From: Streptomyces sp. NBC_00376
GTDB lineage: Bacteria; Actinomycetota; Actinomycetes; Streptomycetales; Streptomycetaceae
Reading direction: 5' to 3'
Assembly (NCBI RefSeq): GCF_036077095.1
Contig: NZ_CP107960.1
Coordinates: 5,208,001-5,272,000, forward strand
Length of the DNA stretch: 64,000 nucleotides
The notes under the pieces are model-generated. The model worked only from the letters and a program-made list of their open reading frames with translations. It had not been told where the DNA came from and ran no database searches. Numbering within the stretch: the stretch's first letter is position 1; each line of letters begins with the position of its first letter. Made by a program: the position numbers and the translations under genes. Positions 18,805 through 28,052 of this stretch are shown here, in pieces.

Positions 18805-21333
18805 CTACTCCGTCTTGATCGCCGTCAGCATGTTCAGCTTCGCGGCGCTGCGGGCCGGCCAGAGCGCGGCCAGCACACCCACGATCCCGGCCAGCACCAG
18901 GAAGACCGCGATCCGGTCCCACGGGATGACCAGCGCGTACTGCGGGATATCCGAGGACAGGGTCTGCCCGATCGCCCAGCCGAGGAACATGCCGAGCACG
19001 ACACCGACCACCGCGCCGAAGAGCGAGATGACCACGGCCTCCAGCCGGATCATGCGCTTCACCCGGCGCCGGTCCAGGCCGACCGCCCGCAGCATGCCGA
19101 TCTCCTGCTGGCGCTCGAAGACCGACATCGCCAGGGTGTTGACGACCCCGAGCACCGCGATGATCAGGGCCATCGCCAGCAGTCCGTACATGATGTTCAT
19201 CGCGAGGTTGACCGAGCCTCCGAACATGTCACGGATGTCCTGACGGTCCATGATGCTCATCGCCGGGTTGTCACCCAGAGCCTTCACCAGGGCCTGCTCG
19301 TTGGCGTCGCTCGCGCCGCCGTCCGTCTTCAGCCAGATCTCGCGGATGTTCGCCAGGCTGCCGTGCGCGTCGGCGACGTTCTTCGGGACCAGGACCGGGG
19401 AGAGCATCTCGTTCCCCTCGAAGACCGCCCCGACCTTGAGCTCGCTCTTCTTGTCGTCCTCGAACTTCACCCGGAGGCTGTCGCCGGTCTTCCAGCCGTT
19501 CGACTCGGCCGTCTTCTTGTCGACGGCGATCTCACCCTTGGCCAGCGCGTCGAGCGAGCCGGAGAAGGTCTTCAGCGCGAAGAGCTGCTGCATGTCGCCG
19601 GGGGTGACGGCGGACGCGGAGTGGTACTCGCCCTTGACCTCCAGTGAGGTGGCCTGCTGCGGCGAGATCGCCGTGACGCCGTCGGCCTTCTCCAGGGCGG
19701 TGAGCGCCGACTCGTCGAGCGGCCGGCCGCTCGCCATCGTCACCATGTAGTCGGCCTTGATGTTGTCCGTGGTCATCCGGTCGACCGCCTGGCCGAGGGT
19801 GACGCCGAGGACCGAGATGCCGGTGACCAGGGTGAGGCCGATCGCCAGCGCGGAGGCGGTGGCGCCGGTACGGCGCGGGTTGCGGACCGCGTTCTGGGCG
19901 GCCAGCTTGCCGGAGACCCCGAACAGCCGCTTGAGCAGCGGGCGGACCAGCGCGATCACCGGCCGCGACAGCAGCGGGATCAGCACGATGACACCTACCA
20001 GCGCGAGGAAGGCGCCCGTGGCGATGACGGTCCGGCCGGTCGATCCTGACTTGGACGCGCCCGCCACGATCGCCGCCCCGCCCAGCAGGGTGAGCACCGC
20101 GCCGATCGAGTTGCGCACCACCAGGGACTTGACGGTGGCCGTCGCGTGCACGCTGCTCATCGCCGCGACCGGCGGGATCTTGGCGGCCCGGCGGGCGGGC
20201 AGCCAGGCGGCCAGCACGGTGACCACGATGCCGACGGCGAACGCGGCGAGGACCGCGGTGGGCGAGACGACCAGCGGGCCGGCCGGGATCTTGCCGCCGA
20301 ACAGGCCCATCGCGGAGCGCAGTCCGACGGCGAGGCCGAGACCGATGGCGAAGCCGACGACCGAGGCGATCACGCCGACGACGGCCGCTTCGAGGAGCAC
20401 CGAGCGCTTGACCTGGCGGCGGGAGGCGCCGACGGCGCGCATCAGCGCCAGCTCCTTGGTGCGCTGGGCCACCAGCATGGTGAAGGTGTTGGCGATCAGG
20501 AAGACACCGACGAACAGGGCGATGCCGGCGAAGGCGAGCAGCACTCCGTTGAGACCGCTCAGACCGTCCTCGATGTTCTTGGCCTGCTCGTCCGCGAGCG
20601 CCTGGCCGGTCTGGGCCTCGGCGTCCTTCGGCAGCAGCGGCTTCACGTCGGCCAGCAGCTTCTCGGCGGAGGCGCCGGACGCGGCGGACACGTTGACGTC
20701 CTGGAACACACCGGGCTTGAGGTAGAGCTTCTGGGCGACCTCGGTGTCGAAGAGGACCAAGCTGCCGCCCGCGTTGACCGCGCCGTCCTCGGTGGTGAAG
20801 ACGCCGGACAGGACGTACTCCTTCACCGGCCCGTTCGTGGCGACCCGGACCCGGTCACCGACTTTGTACTCGCCCCTCTTCGCGGTCTCTTCGTCGAGCG
20901 CGATCCGGTCGGCCGCGGCCGGGCCCGTACCGTCGACGAAGGTGTACGCGGAGTCCTTGCCGTTCTTGCCGGGGAAGTAGTTCCCGCCGGTGTTCGACCA
21001 GCCGTTGCCGATCAGCTTGCCGTCGGGGTCGGCGACCCCGGCGAAGCCGGAGACCCGGCCGGTGGCGGTGTCGACGCCGTCCAGGCCCTGGATCTTCTTC
21101 AGGGTGGCGGCGGTGATGCCGGGGGTCTTCTCGTTGTTCCGGTCGGCGTAGGTGGTGACGGCGACGGCGACGTCGTCGTAGCTCTTGGCCGACTGGTTGC
21201 GGAGGGCGTTGCCGAGGGTGTCGGTGAAGACCAGCGTGCCGGAGACGAAGGCCACGCCGAGCATCACGGCGAGGACGGTCATCAGCAGCCTGGCCTTGTG
21301 CGCGAGCACATTGCGCAGGGCGGTACGGAACAT
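18805..21333 (-). CDS. ABC transporter permease with two FtsX domains (MacB/LolE type)
   Basis: Membrane part of an exporter of the mechanotransmission ABC class, 842 residues. An N-terminal membrane helix (AHKARLLMTVLAVMLGVAFVSGT) is followed by a large extracytoplasmic domain to about residue 260. A first FtsX domain (about 265-385) includes RTKELALMRAVGASRRQVKRS. A middle helix pair and a second N-helix-plus-periplasmic unit (about 485-720) precede a C-terminal FtsX domain with RQQEIGMLRAVGLDRRRVKRM. The duplicated layout is typical of actinobacterial proteins. It lies 56 bases downstream of its ATPase gene. Substrates of this group include peptides, lipoproteins or antibiotics, and cannot be told here. 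Confidence 0.93.
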   Translation of the reverse strand: MFRTALRNVLAHKARLLMTVLAVMLGVAFVSGTLVFTDTLGNALRNQSAKSYDDVAVAVTTYADRNNEKTPGITAATLKKIQGLDGVDTATGRVSGFAGVADPDGKLIGNGWSNTGGNYFPGKNGKDSAYTFVDGTGPAAADRIALDEETAKRGEYKVGDRVRVATNGPVKEYVLSGVFTTEDGAVNAGGSLVLFDTEVAQKLYLKPGVFQDVNVSAASGASAEKLLADVKPLLPKDAEAQTGQALADEQAKNIEDGLSGLNGVLLAFAGIALFVGVFLIANTFTMLVAQRTKELALMRAVGASRRQVKRSVLLEAAVVGVIASVVGFAIGLGLAVGLRSAMGLFGGKIPAGPLVVSPTAVLAAFAVGIVVTVLAAWLPARRAAKIPPVAAMSSVHATATVKSLVVRNSIGAVLTLLGGAAIVAGASKSGSTGRTVIATGAFLALVGVIVLIPLLSRPVIALVRPLLKRLFGVSGKLAAQNAVRNPRRTGATASALAIGLTLVTGISVLGVTLGQAVDRMTTDNIKADYMVTMASGRPLDESALTALEKADGVTAISPQQATSLEVKGEYHSASAVTPGDMQQLFALKTFSGSLDALAKGEIAVDKKTAESNGWKTGDSLRVKFEDDKKSELKVGAVFEGNEMLSPVLVPKNVADAHGSLANIREIWLKTDGGASDANEQALVKALGDNPAMSIMDRQDIRDMFGGSVNLAMNIMYGLLAMALIIAVLGVVNTLAMSVFERQQEIGMLRAVGLDRRRVKRMIRLEAVVISLFGAVVGVVLGMFLGWAIGQTLSSDIPQYALVIPWDRIAVFLVLAGIVGVLAALWPARSAAKLNMLTAIKTE

Positions 21334-21389
21334 GTCTGTCAGTCCTGGGATGGGAGAGGGTCCGGGGAGGGGCGCAGGGCGGGGCGGAC

Positions 21390-22160
21390 TCAGCTGGTGC
21401 GGCCCTTGGCGTCGAACGCCTTCATCCGGTCGAGGACCCGGTCCGCGGTGGGGTTGATCATCTGGTCGACGATCCGGCCGTCCGCGAGGAAGATGACCCG
21501 GTCCGCGTAGGAGGCGGCCGCCGGGTCGTGGGTCACGATCACCACGGTCTGTCCCAGCTCGCGCACCGAGTTGCGCAGGAAGCCGAGGACCTCGGCGCCG
21601 GAGCGCGAGTCCAGGTTCCCGGTCGGCTCGTCACCGAAGATGATCTCCGGCCGGGAGGCCAGGGCGCGGGCGACCGCGACGCGCTGCTGCTGACCGCCGG
21701 AGAGCTCGGTCGGCCGGTGGGACAGCCGGTCGGAAAGGCCCACCATGTCGATGACCTGGCGCACCCACTCGGCGTCGGGCTTGCGGCCCGCGATGTCCAT
21801 GGGGAGCGTGATGTTCTCGTACGCCGTCAGCGTCGGCAGCAGGTTGAACGCCTGGAAGATGAAGCCGATCTTGTCCCGGCGGAGCTGGGTGAGCTGCTTG
21901 TCCTTGAGGGAGCCCAGCTCCGTGTCGCCGATCCGTACCGAACCGCTGCTGAAGCTGTCGAGACCGGCCACGCAGTGCATCAGCGTGGACTTGCCGGAGC
22001 CGGACGGGCCCATGATCGCGGTGAACTCGCCCCGGGGGAAGTCCACGGAGACCTGGTCCAGAGCGGTCACCCTGGTCTCGCCCTCCCCGTAGACCTTCGA
22101 CAGATCCGTGGCGCGGGCGGCCACCGTGGTGACGCGGGGTGCGGTGGAAATGGTGGTCAC
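21390..22160 (-). CDS. ABC transporter ATP-binding protein (MacB/LolD type)
   Basis: Cytoplasmic ATPase of 256 residues that drives the downstream FtsX-type permease. Walker A GPSGSGKS at 51-58, the ABC signature LSGGQQQRVAVARAL near 157, and Walker B IIFGDEPTGNLDS near 180 are all intact. The GTG at 22160 is chosen because CAGGAG lies seven bases upstream; further upstream the frame stays open into non-conserved sequence. The long non-coding region to the bldA tRNA (22161-22649) holds its promoter, not placed. The gene pair is divergent from bldA. Confidence 0.95.
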   Translation of the reverse strand: MTTISTAPRVTTVAARATDLSKVYGEGETRVTALDQVSVDFPRGEFTAIMGPSGSGKSTLMHCVAGLDSFSSGSVRIGDTELGSLKDKQLTQLRRDKIGFIFQAFNLLPTLTAYENITLPMDIAGRKPDAEWVRQVIDMVGLSDRLSHRPTELSGGQQQRVAVARALASRPEIIFGDEPTGNLDSRSGAEVLGFLRNSVRELGQTVVIVTHDPAAASYADRVIFLADGRIVDQMINPTADRVLDRMKAFDAKGRTS

Positions 22161-22593
22161 GGGAATCTCCTGTTTCGGGCTCCGGCCGAGGGCTCGTCCG
22201 GGGTTTGAGCGGGACCCCTCAATCCTCACCGCCGTCGCGCTGCCGGGCGTCCGTCCGCGTGCCCGTTCCTGGGGCAGCCTTGAGTCGCACCGGGAGGGCC
22301 CCGGATCCTCCTGCGGTATGACACCGACCCTGAGTCGCCGCTCCGGGGGCCACCGCCCGTCCGGGCACCCGGCAGCCCCGCGCCCGGCCCTCCGCCCCGC
22401 TGGTGGTGCGCCCGTGGCGGCCACCGGCGCGCGCCCGGTGAATGCGCCGTCCGAGTGCGGCGACTTTACGTCAATCCGGATCACCGGCCGTCGTGCCCGC
22501 TACCCCGCCCAGGCATGTGGCGATGCCCTTGAATGAGTGCTGACGACCCCTCAAGCGGTCAATAAAATAAGACAACATCGCGCCACTGATCCG

Positions 22594-22621
22594 CTGTTCG
22601 GGGGAAGTCCCCGGATAGGGT
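22594..22621 (+). promoter_or_regulatory. Candidate promoter of the bldA tRNA with an internal dyad
   Basis: TAGGGT at 22616-22621 is a good -10 box and would start RNA about 20 bases before the tRNA. The -35 region (CTGTTC, 22594-22599) is weak. Between the boxes lies the dyad CGGGG-GAAGT-CCCCG (22599-22613), which could be an operator. The wider 22161-22593 region is mostly featureless GC-rich DNA with one AT-rich patch (AATAAAATAAGAC, about 22561). Confidence 0.4.
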
Positions 22622-22649
22622 CATGTGCCAACGCGGAGCCGCGCGCCAG

Positions 22650-22735
22650 GCCTGGATGGTGGAATGCAGACACGGCGAGCTTAAACCTCGCTGCCCCTCG
22701 GGGGCGTACCGGTTCGAGTCCGGTTCCAGGCACCA
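22650..22735 (+). tRNA. bldA: tRNA-Leu, anticodon UAA (bldA)
   Basis: The acceptor stem GCCTGGA pairs with TCCAGGC. The anticodon stem GCGAG/CTCGC encloses the loop CTTAAAC, giving anticodon UAA, which reads the codon UUA. A long variable arm (GCCCC-tcg-GGGGC) marks a class II leucine tRNA, the T arm is ACCGG-TTCGAGT-CCGGT, and CCA is encoded (22733-22735). In Streptomyces this tRNA is bldA, the only one able to read the rare UUA codon; mutants fail to form aerial hyphae and many antibiotics. The structure is complete. Confidence 0.97.
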
Positions 22736-22920
22736 CTTCTCACTTGGGGGCCGAGCCGGCGGCGGATCCGCCCGCCACCGATCCCGACCGGTTTCCGACA
22801 GGTTTGCGGCTCGTCTTCGTACGGGTTTCCAGAAAGATCCTCCCCAAGCACTAGTCTGATTCTTTTGCCTACCCATTACTCTTGTGGGAAGGCCACGCAG
22901 GGTGGCCATGGAGGAGTGAG

Positions 22921-23808
22921 ATGAGGAGCAGCAACCCGGTCTTCTCGCGACGGGGCTTCAGCCGCGACAACGGATACGCGGGCTTCAACGCGGCGCCGCA
23001 GGCCGGGGCCCCCGCAGCGGGTGCCAACCCGTACGCGCAGGGCACCGCCGCGAACCCGTACGCCACCAACCCCTACGCCCAGCCGGACGCCCAGTACGGC
23101 GCCCCGCAGGCACCGGCGCGCACCGGCGCGATGACGATCGACGACGTCGTCACGCGCACCGCGATCACGCTGGGCACCGTGGTGCTCGGCGCCGTGCTCG
23201 CCTGGGCGCTGCTGCCGGTCGACGAGGCGAACCTCGGCAAGTCGTACGGCATCGCGATCGGCGCCGCCCTGGTGGCGTTCGTCCTGTCGCTCGTCCAGTC
23301 CTTCAAGCGCAGGCCGGTGCCGGCGCTGATCGTCTCGTACGCGGCCTTCGAGGGTGTCTTCCTCGGAGTGATCTCCAGCGCGGTCAGCACGTACATCGGA
23401 CCCGGCGTCGTGATGCAGGCGGTGATGGGCACCATGTGTGTCTTCGCCGGTGTGCTGCTCGCGTACAAGATGCGCTGGATCCGTGTCACCCGGCGCTTCT
23501 ACGGCTTCGTGATGGCCGCCGCCATCGGCTTCATGCTCCTGATGGTGGTCAACCTGCTGTTCGCCGTCTTCGGCGGCGGTGACGGCCTGGGCTTCCGCAG
23601 CGGTGGCCTCGGCATCCTCTTCGGTGTCATCGGGATCATCCTCGGCGCGTGCTTCCTGGCCCTGGACTTCAAGCAGGTCGAGGACGGCATCGCCTACGGC
23701 GCGCCCCGCGAGGAGTCCTGGCTGGCGGCCTTCGGCCTCACCATGACCCTGGTGTGGATCTACCTGGAGATGCTGCGTCTGCTCTCCATCCTCAGCGGCG
23801 ACGACTGA
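22921..23808 (+). CDS. Bax inhibitor-1/YccA-like membrane protein
   Basis: Integral membrane protein of 295 residues. The N-terminal 65 residues are Ala/Pro/Tyr-rich with repeated NPYA units, and are probably cytoplasmic and disordered. Seven hydrophobic helices follow (about 85-295). The family region includes YAAFEGVFLGVISSAV and a C-terminal DDxxxD-like acidic end (LSGDD). This group is related to YccA/TMBIM proteins involved in calcium leak or proteolysis control, but bacterial function is poorly known. The ATG follows GGAGGAGTGAG. A perfect terminator hairpin follows the stop. Confidence 0.9.
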   Translation: MRSSNPVFSRRGFSRDNGYAGFNAAPQAGAPAAGANPYAQGTAANPYATNPYAQPDAQYGAPQAPARTGAMTIDDVVTRTAITLGTVVLGAVLAWALLPVDEANLGKSYGIAIGAALVAFVLSLVQSFKRRPVPALIVSYAAFEGVFLGVISSAVSTYIGPGVVMQAVMGTMCVFAGVLLAYKMRWIRVTRRFYGFVMAAAIGFMLLMVVNLLFAVFGGGDGLGFRSGGLGILFGVIGIILGACFLALDFKQVEDGIAYGAPREESWLAAFGLTMTLVWIYLEMLRLLSILSGDD

Positions 23809-23827
23809 TCGTCCGCACCCGCACGAC

Positions 23828-23864
23828 GGAACGGCCCGCAGGCACTGTGCCTGCGGGCCGTTCC
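23828..23864 (+). terminator. Terminator after the Bax inhibitor-like gene
   Basis: Perfect inverted repeat, 18-base arms starting GGAACGGCCCGCAGGCAC, with almost no loop, so the tip opens in practice. It starts 20 bases after the stop and is followed by CCGTTCTCG. Confidence 0.85.
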
Positions 23865-23944
23865 CCGTTCTCGCAGGCGTTTCCACGTGTGCCCGTGCAT
23901 CGGCCCGTTGGCAACCGTCCTGCCGGGGCGCGTAGGGTCGCGGA

Positions 23945-24262
23945 GTGCTCGATACGACCCCGCTGATCATCGCCGTGGACCGATTCGCCGACCGGCTGCG
24001 CGCCGCCCCGCAGAGCCGTCTGCAGCGCGGAGCCGCTGCCGAGGGACTTGCCGCGGCGCGGGAGCTGGCGCTGCGCGCCCAGCGGATCGAGGCGCCGGAC
24101 CGGGAGCCGCGCCCCATGCCGGACGCCGGGCTCTTCTCGGTCGGTGACCAGCTCGCCGTGGCGGGGCGCGATCTGGCGGTGGCACTGGAAAAGGCCCCGT
24201 CGGGCGAGCTCGACGAGGCCGTGCAATTCGTGGACGAGGCCGCCGCACGCGCGTTCGCGTAG
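23945..24262 (+). CDS. Small conserved hypothetical protein
   Basis: 105 residues, Ala/Arg-rich and predicted almost wholly helical, with no signal peptide or membrane segment. It begins LDTTPLIIAVDRFADRLRAAPQSRLQRG from a GTG start. A central stretch reads MPDAGLFSVGDQLAVAGRDL, which would allow a helical hairpin. Codon usage is typical of real genes here (high GC at third positions) and the product lacks the Arg/Pro/Ser excess of spurious frames. I do not recognise a family. It stands alone between a terminator and a convergent gene. Confidence 0.65.
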   Translation: MLDTTPLIIAVDRFADRLRAAPQSRLQRGAAAEGLAAARELALRAQRIEAPDREPRPMPDAGLFSVGDQLAVAGRDLAVALEKAPSGELDEAVQFVDEAAARAFA

Positions 24263-24337
24263 CGGCGGGTGGTGCTCCGGGGGGATCGGTCCGGGGCCGG
24301 CGGCCGGCGAGGGCCGCTGCGTCCGGATGCCGGGGTT

Positions 24338-25192
24338 TCAGAACGAGGCGATGACCCGGTCGGCGAGGATGTAGACGTTCTCCTTGCCGCAGGAGAAGGT
24401 CAGGGCGTACGCGCCGGAGACGCCGGAACCGCCCAGCAGCACCGGGTGCTCACCGTCGCGCAGCGAACCGGCCAGGCGCTCGGCCGTCTCGCGGTGCCCG
24501 GGGGTCATGCAGAGCGTGGTGCCGTCGGCGAAGACGTAGACGTCGAGCGTGCCGAGCGGGCCGGGGCGCACATCGGCGAGCTCCGTACGGCTGTCGGCGA
24601 GCTCTTCGAGGCGGTTGACGGTGCGCTCGTGGTCGGTGACGACCGGGGTCTGCACCGGCACGAAGTCGGGGTGCGAGGGGTGCCGGCGACGGGCGGCGGC
24701 CAGCTCGGGGGAGTCCTCGGCGAACTCCGCCGGTCCGGGCAGCTCGGTCATGTCGGCCAGCTCCGTCAGTTCCACCAGCTCGTCGAGGGCCTCGGTGGCG
24801 TCGAGGTCCATCGCGTCCAGGCCCGCGAAGTCGGCCTGGCGGGGCATGAAGAACGGCACGTCCTCGCCCACCCCGGTCAGGCCGCCCAGCAGGGACGGGG
24901 CGTCGGCGGCGTCACGCGCTTCCTGGGTGGCCCAGAAGGCACGGGCCTCGGCGAGCTCGCGCTCGCGCTCCTCGGCCAGGGCTTCGGCGACGGCCGCGCG
25001 TATCTCGGCGACCGGGGTGACGGTGCTGCGGCTCTGCGCGGGCACGGTGACGCCGTGCGCGCGGGCCTCGGACAGTTCGGTACGAAGGGCCGTGACCTGC
25101 TTGCGCAGCCCGTGAGCAGCGTGCAGAGCAGCGGCGCCCACGGCCGTGGCGGCGGCGGTGGTCAGCAACAGGGCAAGAGACATGGCGCTCAC
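24338..25192 (-). CDS. Membrane-anchored protein of unknown function
   Basis: About 284 residues. An N-terminal hydrophobic helix (LALLLTTAAATAVGAAALHAA) is followed by a charged helical part likely to form a coiled coil (to about 105), an acidic Leu/Glu-rich middle (LDELVELTELADMTELP), and a compact C-terminal domain from about 200 (YVFADGTTLCMTPGHRETAERL to the end). I prefer the GTG at 25192 because GGGAG is seven bases upstream; an ATG two codons earlier is too close to it. No family recognised. The C-terminal domain contains two cysteines. The upstream region to 25341 is featureless. Confidence 0.8.
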   Translation of the reverse strand: MSAMSLALLLTTAAATAVGAAALHAAHGLRKQVTALRTELSEARAHGVTVPAQSRSTVTPVAEIRAAVAEALAEERERELAEARAFWATQEARDAADAPSLLGGLTGVGEDVPFFMPRQADFAGLDAMDLDATEALDELVELTELADMTELPGPAEFAEDSPELAAARRRHPSHPDFVPVQTPVVTDHERTVNRLEELADSRTELADVRPGPLGTLDVYVFADGTTLCMTPGHRETAERLAGSLRDGEHPVLLGGSGVSGAYALTFSCGKENVYILADRVIASF

Positions 25193-25341
25193 TGACATAC
25201 TCCCGGTTTCAATCGATCCCCCGACTTCCTACATCAGCTTGTCCCCTACCTGCGCCCTGTGTCAGTGCATTACGTCACGAATTGGACAGGTCTTTGGGCC
25301 TGGGGTTTAACCCTGATGTGGGTGTGACCTGCGGGAATGGC

Positions 25342-25376
25342 TCTCCCCCAGGAGATAGGTCACATCCTGGGGGAGA
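25342..25376. terminator. Hairpin terminator downstream of the thiolase gene
   Basis: TCTCCCCCAGGA at 25342-25353 pairs perfectly with TCCTGGGGGAGA at 25365-25376 around an 11-base loop. It lies about 100 bases beyond the thiolase stop on the minus strand. Confidence 0.7.
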
Positions 25377-25477
25377 TTCGGTCACGGTCGGGGCTCGGAA
25401 CCGGCCGTCGTGTGGGGCGCGGGCCCACTGACGGCTATGTCAGGTCCGGGCCGCCCGGCTCGGCCTCGGCAGGTGGC

Positions 25478-26698
25478 TCAGCTCAGCCGCTCGATGACCA
25501 TCGCCATGCCCTGGCCGCCGCCGACGCACATGGTCTCCAGGCCGAACTGCTTGTCGTGGAACTGCAGGCTGTTGATCAGCGTGCCGGTGATCCGGGCGCC
25601 GGTCATGCCGAAGGGGTGGCCGACGGCGATCGCGCCGCCGTTGACGTTGACCTTCTCCAGCGGCAGGCCGAGGTCGCGGTAGGAGGGGATCACCTGGGCG
25701 GCGAACGCCTCGTTGATCTCGGCCAGGTCGATGTCGTCGACGGTCAGCCCGGCCCGCTTCAGCGCCTGCCTGCTGGCCTCCACCGGCCCGTATCCCATGA
25801 TCTCGGGGGAGAGACCGGAGACGCCGGTCGAGACGATCCGGGCCAGCGGGGTCAGGCCCAGCTCGCGCGCCTTGGTGTCGGACATGATCACGAGGGCGGC
25901 GGCGCCGTCGTTGAGCGGGCAGCAGTTGCCCGCGGTGACCAGGCCGTCGGGGCGGAACACCGGCTTCAGGCCCTGCACGCCCTCCAGGGTGACGCCCGCG
26001 CGCGGGCCGTCGTCCTTCGAGACGACCGTGCCGTCCGGGGTGGTGACCGGGGTGATCTCGCGCTCCCAGAAGCCGTTCTTGAGGGCTTCCTCGGCGAGGT
26101 TCTGCGAGCGGACGCCGAACTCGTCCATGTCCTGGCGGGTGACGCCCTTGAGCCGGGCCAGGTTCTCCGCGGTCTGCCCCATCGCGATGTATGCGTCCGG
26201 GACGACGCCGTCCTCGCGCGGGTCGTGCCAGTCGTCGCCGCCCCGCTCGGCGCGGGCCGCGGTGCGGGCCTCGGCGTCGGCGAACAGCGGGTTGTGCGTG
26301 TCCGGCCAGTTGTCGGAGTTGCCCTTCGAGAAGCGGGACACCATCTCGACACCGGCCGAGACGAAGACGTCGCCCTCGCCGGCCTTGATGGCGTGCAGCG
26401 CCATCCGGCTGGTCTGGAGAGAGGACGAGCAGTAGCGGGTGATCGTGCATCCGGGAAGGTGGTCCATGCCCATCTGCACGGCGATGATGCGGCCCAGGTT
26501 GTTGCCCTGCTCGCCGCCGGGGAGGCCGCAGCCGAGCATCAGGTCGTCGATGTCCTTCGGGTCCAGCTCGGGAACCTTGGCCAGCGCGGTCTGGATGATC
26601 GTGGCGGTCAGGTCGTCCGCGCGCAGGTCCTTGAGCGAGCCCTTGAAGGCCCGGCCGATGGGGGAACGGGCTGCAGAGACGATCACGGCTTCGGGCAT
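25478..26698 (-). CDS. Acetyl-CoA C-acyltransferase (thiolase)
   Basis: Thiolase of 406 residues that cleaves 3-ketoacyl-CoA with CoA in beta-oxidation, or condenses acetyl-CoA in the other direction. The nucleophile Cys90 sits in TRYCSSS, the histidine in [17 protein letters not shown] and the second cysteine in [10 protein letters not shown] near the C terminus. The motif EINEAFAAQ is complete. I chose the ATG at 26698, seven bases after GGAG; an adjacent GTG is one codon earlier. There are no beta-oxidation partners beside it, although an acyl-CoA dehydrogenase gene lies at 58.5 kb. Degradative FadA-type function is more likely than biosynthetic AtoB, but this is not certain. Confidence 0.93.
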   Translation of the reverse strand: MPEAVIVSAARSPIGRAFKGSLKDLRADDLTATIIQTALAKVPELDPKDIDDLMLGCGLPGGEQGNNLGRIIAVQMGMDHLPGCTITRYCSSSLQTSRMALHAIKAGEGDVFVSAGVEMVSRFSKGNSDNWPDTHNPLFADAEARTAARAERGGDDWHDPREDGVVPDAYIAMGQTAENLARLKGVTRQDMDEFGVRSQNLAEEALKNGFWEREITPVTTPDGTVVSKDDGPRAGVTLEGVQGLKPVFRPDGLVTAGNCCPLNDGAAALVIMSDTKARELGLTPLARIVSTGVSGLSPEIMGYGPVEASRQALKRAGLTVDDIDLAEINEAFAAQVIPSYRDLGLPLEKVNVNGGAIAVGHPFGMTGARITGTLINSLQFHDKQFGLETMCVGGGQGMAMVIERLS

Positions 26699-26820
26699 CA
26701 CGCGGCTCCATGAGGGCTGGAAGGCGGGTTCGGGCAGGTGCTGACTTGGAAGTTACCTGTACGTAGACGCTGGGTCACCGGGCTGCGCATGTGACGCGGA
26801 CCTCTTTTCTAAGCGACCGC

Positions 26821-27912
26821 TCAGTCGACTGGTGGCCGGTCGGCAGGCTGCTCGGCCGGCCGCTCGACAAGCCTGGGACCGGCCGGTGGACCAGCCGGTA
26901 GATCGCGTGGTTCCCCGTGCGGTTCCGGCTGCGGGTGGGGCTCCGTGGCCGTGGGCAGACGCCGCCGCCTGCGCTGCTTGAGGAGCGCCCACGGCGCCCG
27001 GGCCCCGGTGACCTCCGTACCGGCCTCCTTGGCCGCCTGGGAGGCCGCCTTGGCCACCGGCAGCATGTCCGCGCGCCGGGCCCCGTCCAGCCGTTCGGAC
27101 TCCGGCCACAGCCCCAGCGCCGCGCAGAGCGTGGGCAGCACCGCCATCGCCGCCGTGGCGTACCCCTCGGCCGACGGGTGGTAGTTGTCCGGCCCGAACA
27201 GCTCCCGCGGGTTGGCCTCGAACTCCGGACCGAGCAGATCGCCCAGCGACACCGTGCGCCCGCCCTGCTCCACCGAGCCGATCGTCTGCGCCGCCGCCAG
27301 CTGCCGGCTCACCCGCCGGGCCAGCCAGCGCAGCGGCTGGTAGACCGGCTCGATGGTGCCCAGGTCCGGGCAGGTGCCGACCACCACCTCCGCGCCCGCC
27401 GTGCGCAGCCTGCGCACGGCGGTGGTCAGGCAGCGCACCGACTGGGTGGCCGGGATCCGGTGCGTCACATCGTTCGCACCGATCATGATCACGCAGACGT
27501 CCGGCGGACGGGAGGTGTCGGCGAGCAGCAGCGAGACCTGCCGCTCCAGATCGTCCGACTGGGCGCCCGGCTGCGCCACATTGCGCAGATCCACCGGCCG
27601 TTCCGACACCGCCGCGAGCCCCGAGGCGAGCAGCGCCCCCGGGGTCTGCCCGGCCCGGCGCACCCCCTGCCCGGCCGCCGTCGAGTCACCCAGCAACCCC
27701 AGCCGCAACGGTTCCGCGGGACCGGCGAACGCCACCCCGTACCGCCCGTCCGCGCTCGGCGGAACCGGGGCGATCCCGCCGCCCACCTGCCGTTTCGCCA
27801 GCTGGACCTCCGCCAGCAGGACGCCCACCGCCGCCGCACCGAGCAATCCGATGCTGCCGCCGCCGTAGGCCGCGCCCGCCGCGATCCGCCGTGCCACCCT
27901 TGCCCTTGACAC
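26821..27912 (-). CDS. SGNH/GDSL hydrolase with N-terminal membrane anchor
   Basis: Serine esterase or lipase of about 363 residues. A hydrophobic N-terminal stretch (AAGAAYGGGSIGLLGAAAVG) is likely a signal anchor. Block I is GLLGDSTAAGQG with Ser77, block III is MIGANDVTH, and the catalytic Asp/His block is DNYHPSAEGY. The last 50 residues are Pro/Glu-rich and probably disordered. I prefer the GTG at 27912, which has AGGAGGT about ten bases upstream; a GTG four codons earlier overlaps that site. It is divergent from the cystathionine beta-synthase gene. Substrate unknown; these enzymes deacylate lipids or sugars at the cell surface. Confidence 0.88.
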   Translation of the reverse strand: MSRARVARRIAAGAAYGGGSIGLLGAAAVGVLLAEVQLAKRQVGGGIAPVPPSADGRYGVAFAGPAEPLRLGLLGDSTAAGQGVRRAGQTPGALLASGLAAVSERPVDLRNVAQPGAQSDDLERQVSLLLADTSRPPDVCVIMIGANDVTHRIPATQSVRCLTTAVRRLRTAGAEVVVGTCPDLGTIEPVYQPLRWLARRVSRQLAAAQTIGSVEQGGRTVSLGDLLGPEFEANPRELFGPDNYHPSAEGYATAAMAVLPTLCAALGLWPESERLDGARRADMLPVAKAASQAAKEAGTEVTGARAPWALLKQRRRRRLPTATEPHPQPEPHGEPRDLPAGPPAGPRLVERPAEQPADRPPVD

Positions 27913-28052
27913 AGTCCGGTCCACCTCCTCGTCGCCGTACCGCCGTACATACAGCTAACTGCCCCGCAGTGACCGTTGCTCAATCGCTTCGCCCAATCCC
28001 GTCCCCGTACGCATACCCTTGCCGCACCATCTCGGAGACCCCGGAGTACACG

